37,874 nt of DNA from the NCBI GenBank assembly GCA_016927275.1, contig JAFGMW010000035.1, forward strand, positions 1 through 37,874, given 5' to 3'. The stretch is from Pseudomonadota bacterium. Lineage in GTDB: Bacteria; UBA10199; 2-02-FULL-44-16; JAAZCA01. The translations under genes and the position numbers were made by a program. Numbering within the stretch: the first letter of the stretch is position 1; the number at the start of each line of letters is the position of its first letter. Below the pieces are notes generated by a model, which was given only the letters and a program-made list of their open reading frames with translations, made no database searches and was not told where the DNA came from. Below are positions 36,285 through 37,874 of the stretch, in pieces.

Positions 36285-37868
36285 TCAGGATGCCCCGGAG
36301 TATTTGGAGTCGATCGTCCGCCTGCGCCTTTTGCGGAGCAGGGCCGTGGTGAGGCCCAGCGCCCCCGCTGCGAGAGGGCCCGCCGCGACGTTGGACCAGC
36401 GCAGCAGCCGCTTTGCGCCGTCTGGGAGGATGGCGATCGGCCTGCGCGTCCCCTCGCGCGAGCGGATCCCCACGAGCGCGTCGCTCATGGTGAGATAGTC
36501 CAGCGCGTTCTGAAAGAGCGCCGCGTTCTGCGGGAAGCTCACCAGGAACCTGTCCATGATCCAGCGGGACGAGCCTGCGACGAACAGCCGGGCATCGGCG
36601 CTCCCCTCCGCTATGACTGCAGCGCCCCTCGGGGGGAGCCGGCCGGTGCCGGAGAAATAGCTGTGCAGCGGCCCGGCCACGACGGCCGCGATCGTCTGCG
36701 CCGAGAGCGCGCCCCGTGCGAGTGCCTCCGACGCTCCTCTCGGATCGAGGTCCGCCCCGTCGATCGGCACGCCGGCGCCGGCGCCGGTGCTGCGCGCTAC
36801 CCACGACTCTTCGGCTCCGGCGGAGAGGCCGATGGGCGAGGTCCACGGGAAGACCGCAGACCTCAGGTCCGCGGCGAGCGGGAGGGTCCTGTTGAAGCCC
36901 TCGCCCGTCACCTCGGGCCAGAACGGGTATGGCATGTGGTAGGTCACCGGTCCGCCCCCGAAGGCGGCGGTCGCGTTCGACTCATCGAGCACCAGCGAGT
37001 CCTCCACCCGGGCCCCGTAGTGCGCGATCATGGGCAGGGCGTCGCTCTCGATCGGCGACATCTTGAGCTTCGCGTCGACCTCTGCGCGGTCGATCATGGC
37101 GAGCGCCCTTCCGCCCCGCATGAGGTACTGGTCGATCGTGAAGAGGTCGTCGTTGGAGAGCTTCCCGGGCGAGATGAGCACGAGCGCCGAGATGCGGGCA
37201 GGATCGATATCTTCAGTTCGGCCGAAGCCCGTCTCCGCGACGCGGTATCGCCTCGAGATCGCCTCCCTCACGAACCCGTAGGGCGAAACCTCGTCCTCCC
37301 TGCGCTTCCCCTCCCACCAGGCGATCGCGGGGAGATCTCCTGAGGAGACCTTGATGAGCGACTCCGCGATCTCGTACTCGAGGTTGGCGGCGCTGTGCAC
37401 GACCGGGATCGTCTCCTGCCTGTCGCCGTGGAGCACCGCGATGCCGAGCCAGACCCTCGCCACCTCGACCCTGTCCCCGTCGAAGACGTTCAGCTGCACC
37501 GGCACGATGCCCATGAGGGCGGCCCTCTGCTCCTCCATCGGCGACGACGCGGGGTCCATGTGCTCCACCTTGATCTTTCCCCTGCCGGCGTCGCGGAGCT
37601 CGGAGAGCAGATCGTCCACGTCGCGGCGCACCGCTGCCAGGGCGGAGGGGAGCGGGTTCGAGAAGTAGACGCGCACGGTGGCCACGTCGTCCAATCCCTC
37701 GACTATCCTGCGGGTCGCGTCGGAGAGGGAGAACGCCCCTGTGTCGGTCAGATCGAGGCGCAGGGGACGCCGCGACGCCAGGTAGTTTATCGTCCCCAGC
37801 GCGATCGCCGCAGCCAGCATGGTCAATATGATCGTGATCGTCTTTGTCTTCATCCCCAGCTTCTTCAT
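36285..37868 (-). CDS. GldG-like auxiliary protein of an ABC transport system
   Basis: A 527-residue protein with an N-terminal membrane helix (about 10-27). A GldG-type domain follows, with RRPLRLDLTDTGAFSLSD, VRVYFSNPLPS, and the EYEIAESLIKV/LPAIAWWEGK region, then a C-terminal helix followed by RKRRRR. In related systems this protein forms a periplasmic part together with an ABC permease and ATPase (GldF/GldA in gliding Bacteroidetes; uncharacterised exporters elsewhere). Those partners are expected upstream, beyond the right end of the window, since the start codon is 6 bp from the edge. The substrate is unknown. Confidence 0.85.
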   Translation of the reverse strand: MKKLGMKTKTITIILTMLAAAIALGTINYLASRRPLRLDLTDTGAFSLSDATRRIVEGLDDVATVRVYFSNPLPSALAAVRRDVDDLLSELRDAGRGKIKVEHMDPASSPMEEQRAALMGIVPVQLNVFDGDRVEVARVWLGIAVLHGDRQETIPVVHSAANLEYEIAESLIKVSSGDLPAIAWWEGKRREDEVSPYGFVREAISRRYRVAETGFGRTEDIDPARISALVLISPGKLSNDDLFTIDQYLMRGGRALAMIDRAEVDAKLKMSPIESDALPMIAHYGARVEDSLVLDESNATAAFGGGPVTYHMPYPFWPEVTGEGFNRTLPLAADLRSAVFPWTSPIGLSAGAEESWVARSTGAGAGVPIDGADLDPRGASEALARGALSAQTIAAVVAGPLHSYFSGTGRLPPRGAAVIAEGSADARLFVAGSSRWIMDRFLVSFPQNAALFQNALDYLTMSDALVGIRSREGTRRPIAILPDGAKRLLRWSNVAAGPLAAGALGLTTALLRKRRRRTIDSKYSGAS

Positions 37869-37874
37869 TCTCAG

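Overview
The window is a GC-rich (by eye about 65% G+C) stretch from a Gram-negative bacterium, most likely a deltaproteobacterial or Myxococcota-like lineage. The basis is a set of secreted proteins with calcium-binding thrombospondin type 3 (TSP3) repeats and a Cys/hydrophobic/Arg C-terminal sorting tail resembling MYXO-CTERM, plus AsmA, GldG-like and split-MetH genes. The lineage call is an inference, because no rRNA or other taxonomic marker is present.

Layout: 0.2-1.4 kb holds a minus-strand QueD/PTPS-like enzyme and a pteridine-reductase-like SDR. 1.5-5.7 kb holds four plus-strand exported TSP3-repeat proteins, one apparently stripped of its C-terminal anchor. 5.8-9.05 kb holds cobalamin-dependent methionine synthase split into a catalytic protein and a separate reactivation-domain protein. 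9.0-13.35 kb is on the minus strand: an unknown protein, a small CmpB-like membrane protein, and a fusion of a BrnQ-type branched-chain amino acid carrier with a full-length but active-site-degenerate butyrate kinase domain.

13.47-22.64 kb is the centrepiece: a tightly overlapping operon encoding a complex I-like assembly in the order A-B-C-D-H-J-K-L-M-N. There is no NuoI, NuoE, NuoF or NuoG. By eye alignment the quinone-site residues of NuoD, the acidic motifs of NuoH and NuoA, both essential glutamates of NuoK (now Gln) and the pumping residues of NuoM are replaced. NuoB keeps its cluster cysteines, and NuoL and NuoN keep their Glu/Lys pairs. It looks like a remodelled, not simply decayed, relative of complex I with unknown input and coupling.

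22.7-25.2 kb is an island of lower G+C with an XRE-Panacea antitoxin and a RelE-like toxin, bracketed by two different palindromic repeat elements. 25.2-29.9 kb is a conserved minus-strand housekeeping run (tmk, holB, ricT, metG). 30.0-35.2 kb carries a small unknown protein, an AsmA-family protein and a secreted subtilase with the same type of C-terminal tail as the TSP3 proteins. 35.3-37.87 kb has a small unknown gene and, on the minus strand, a GldG-like protein and a DUF4340 protein whose ABC partners would lie beyond the right edge.

Short tandem repeats (a heptamer family GTGACTN, an octamer and degenerate hexamers) and AT-rich dispersed palindromes recur throughout. They sit at gene 3' ends or in interdomain linkers and in several cases supply the stop codon or C-terminal residues. 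No tRNA, rRNA, CRISPR array or transposase gene was recognised. All residue comparisons are by eye against remembered family sequences; no database search was run.
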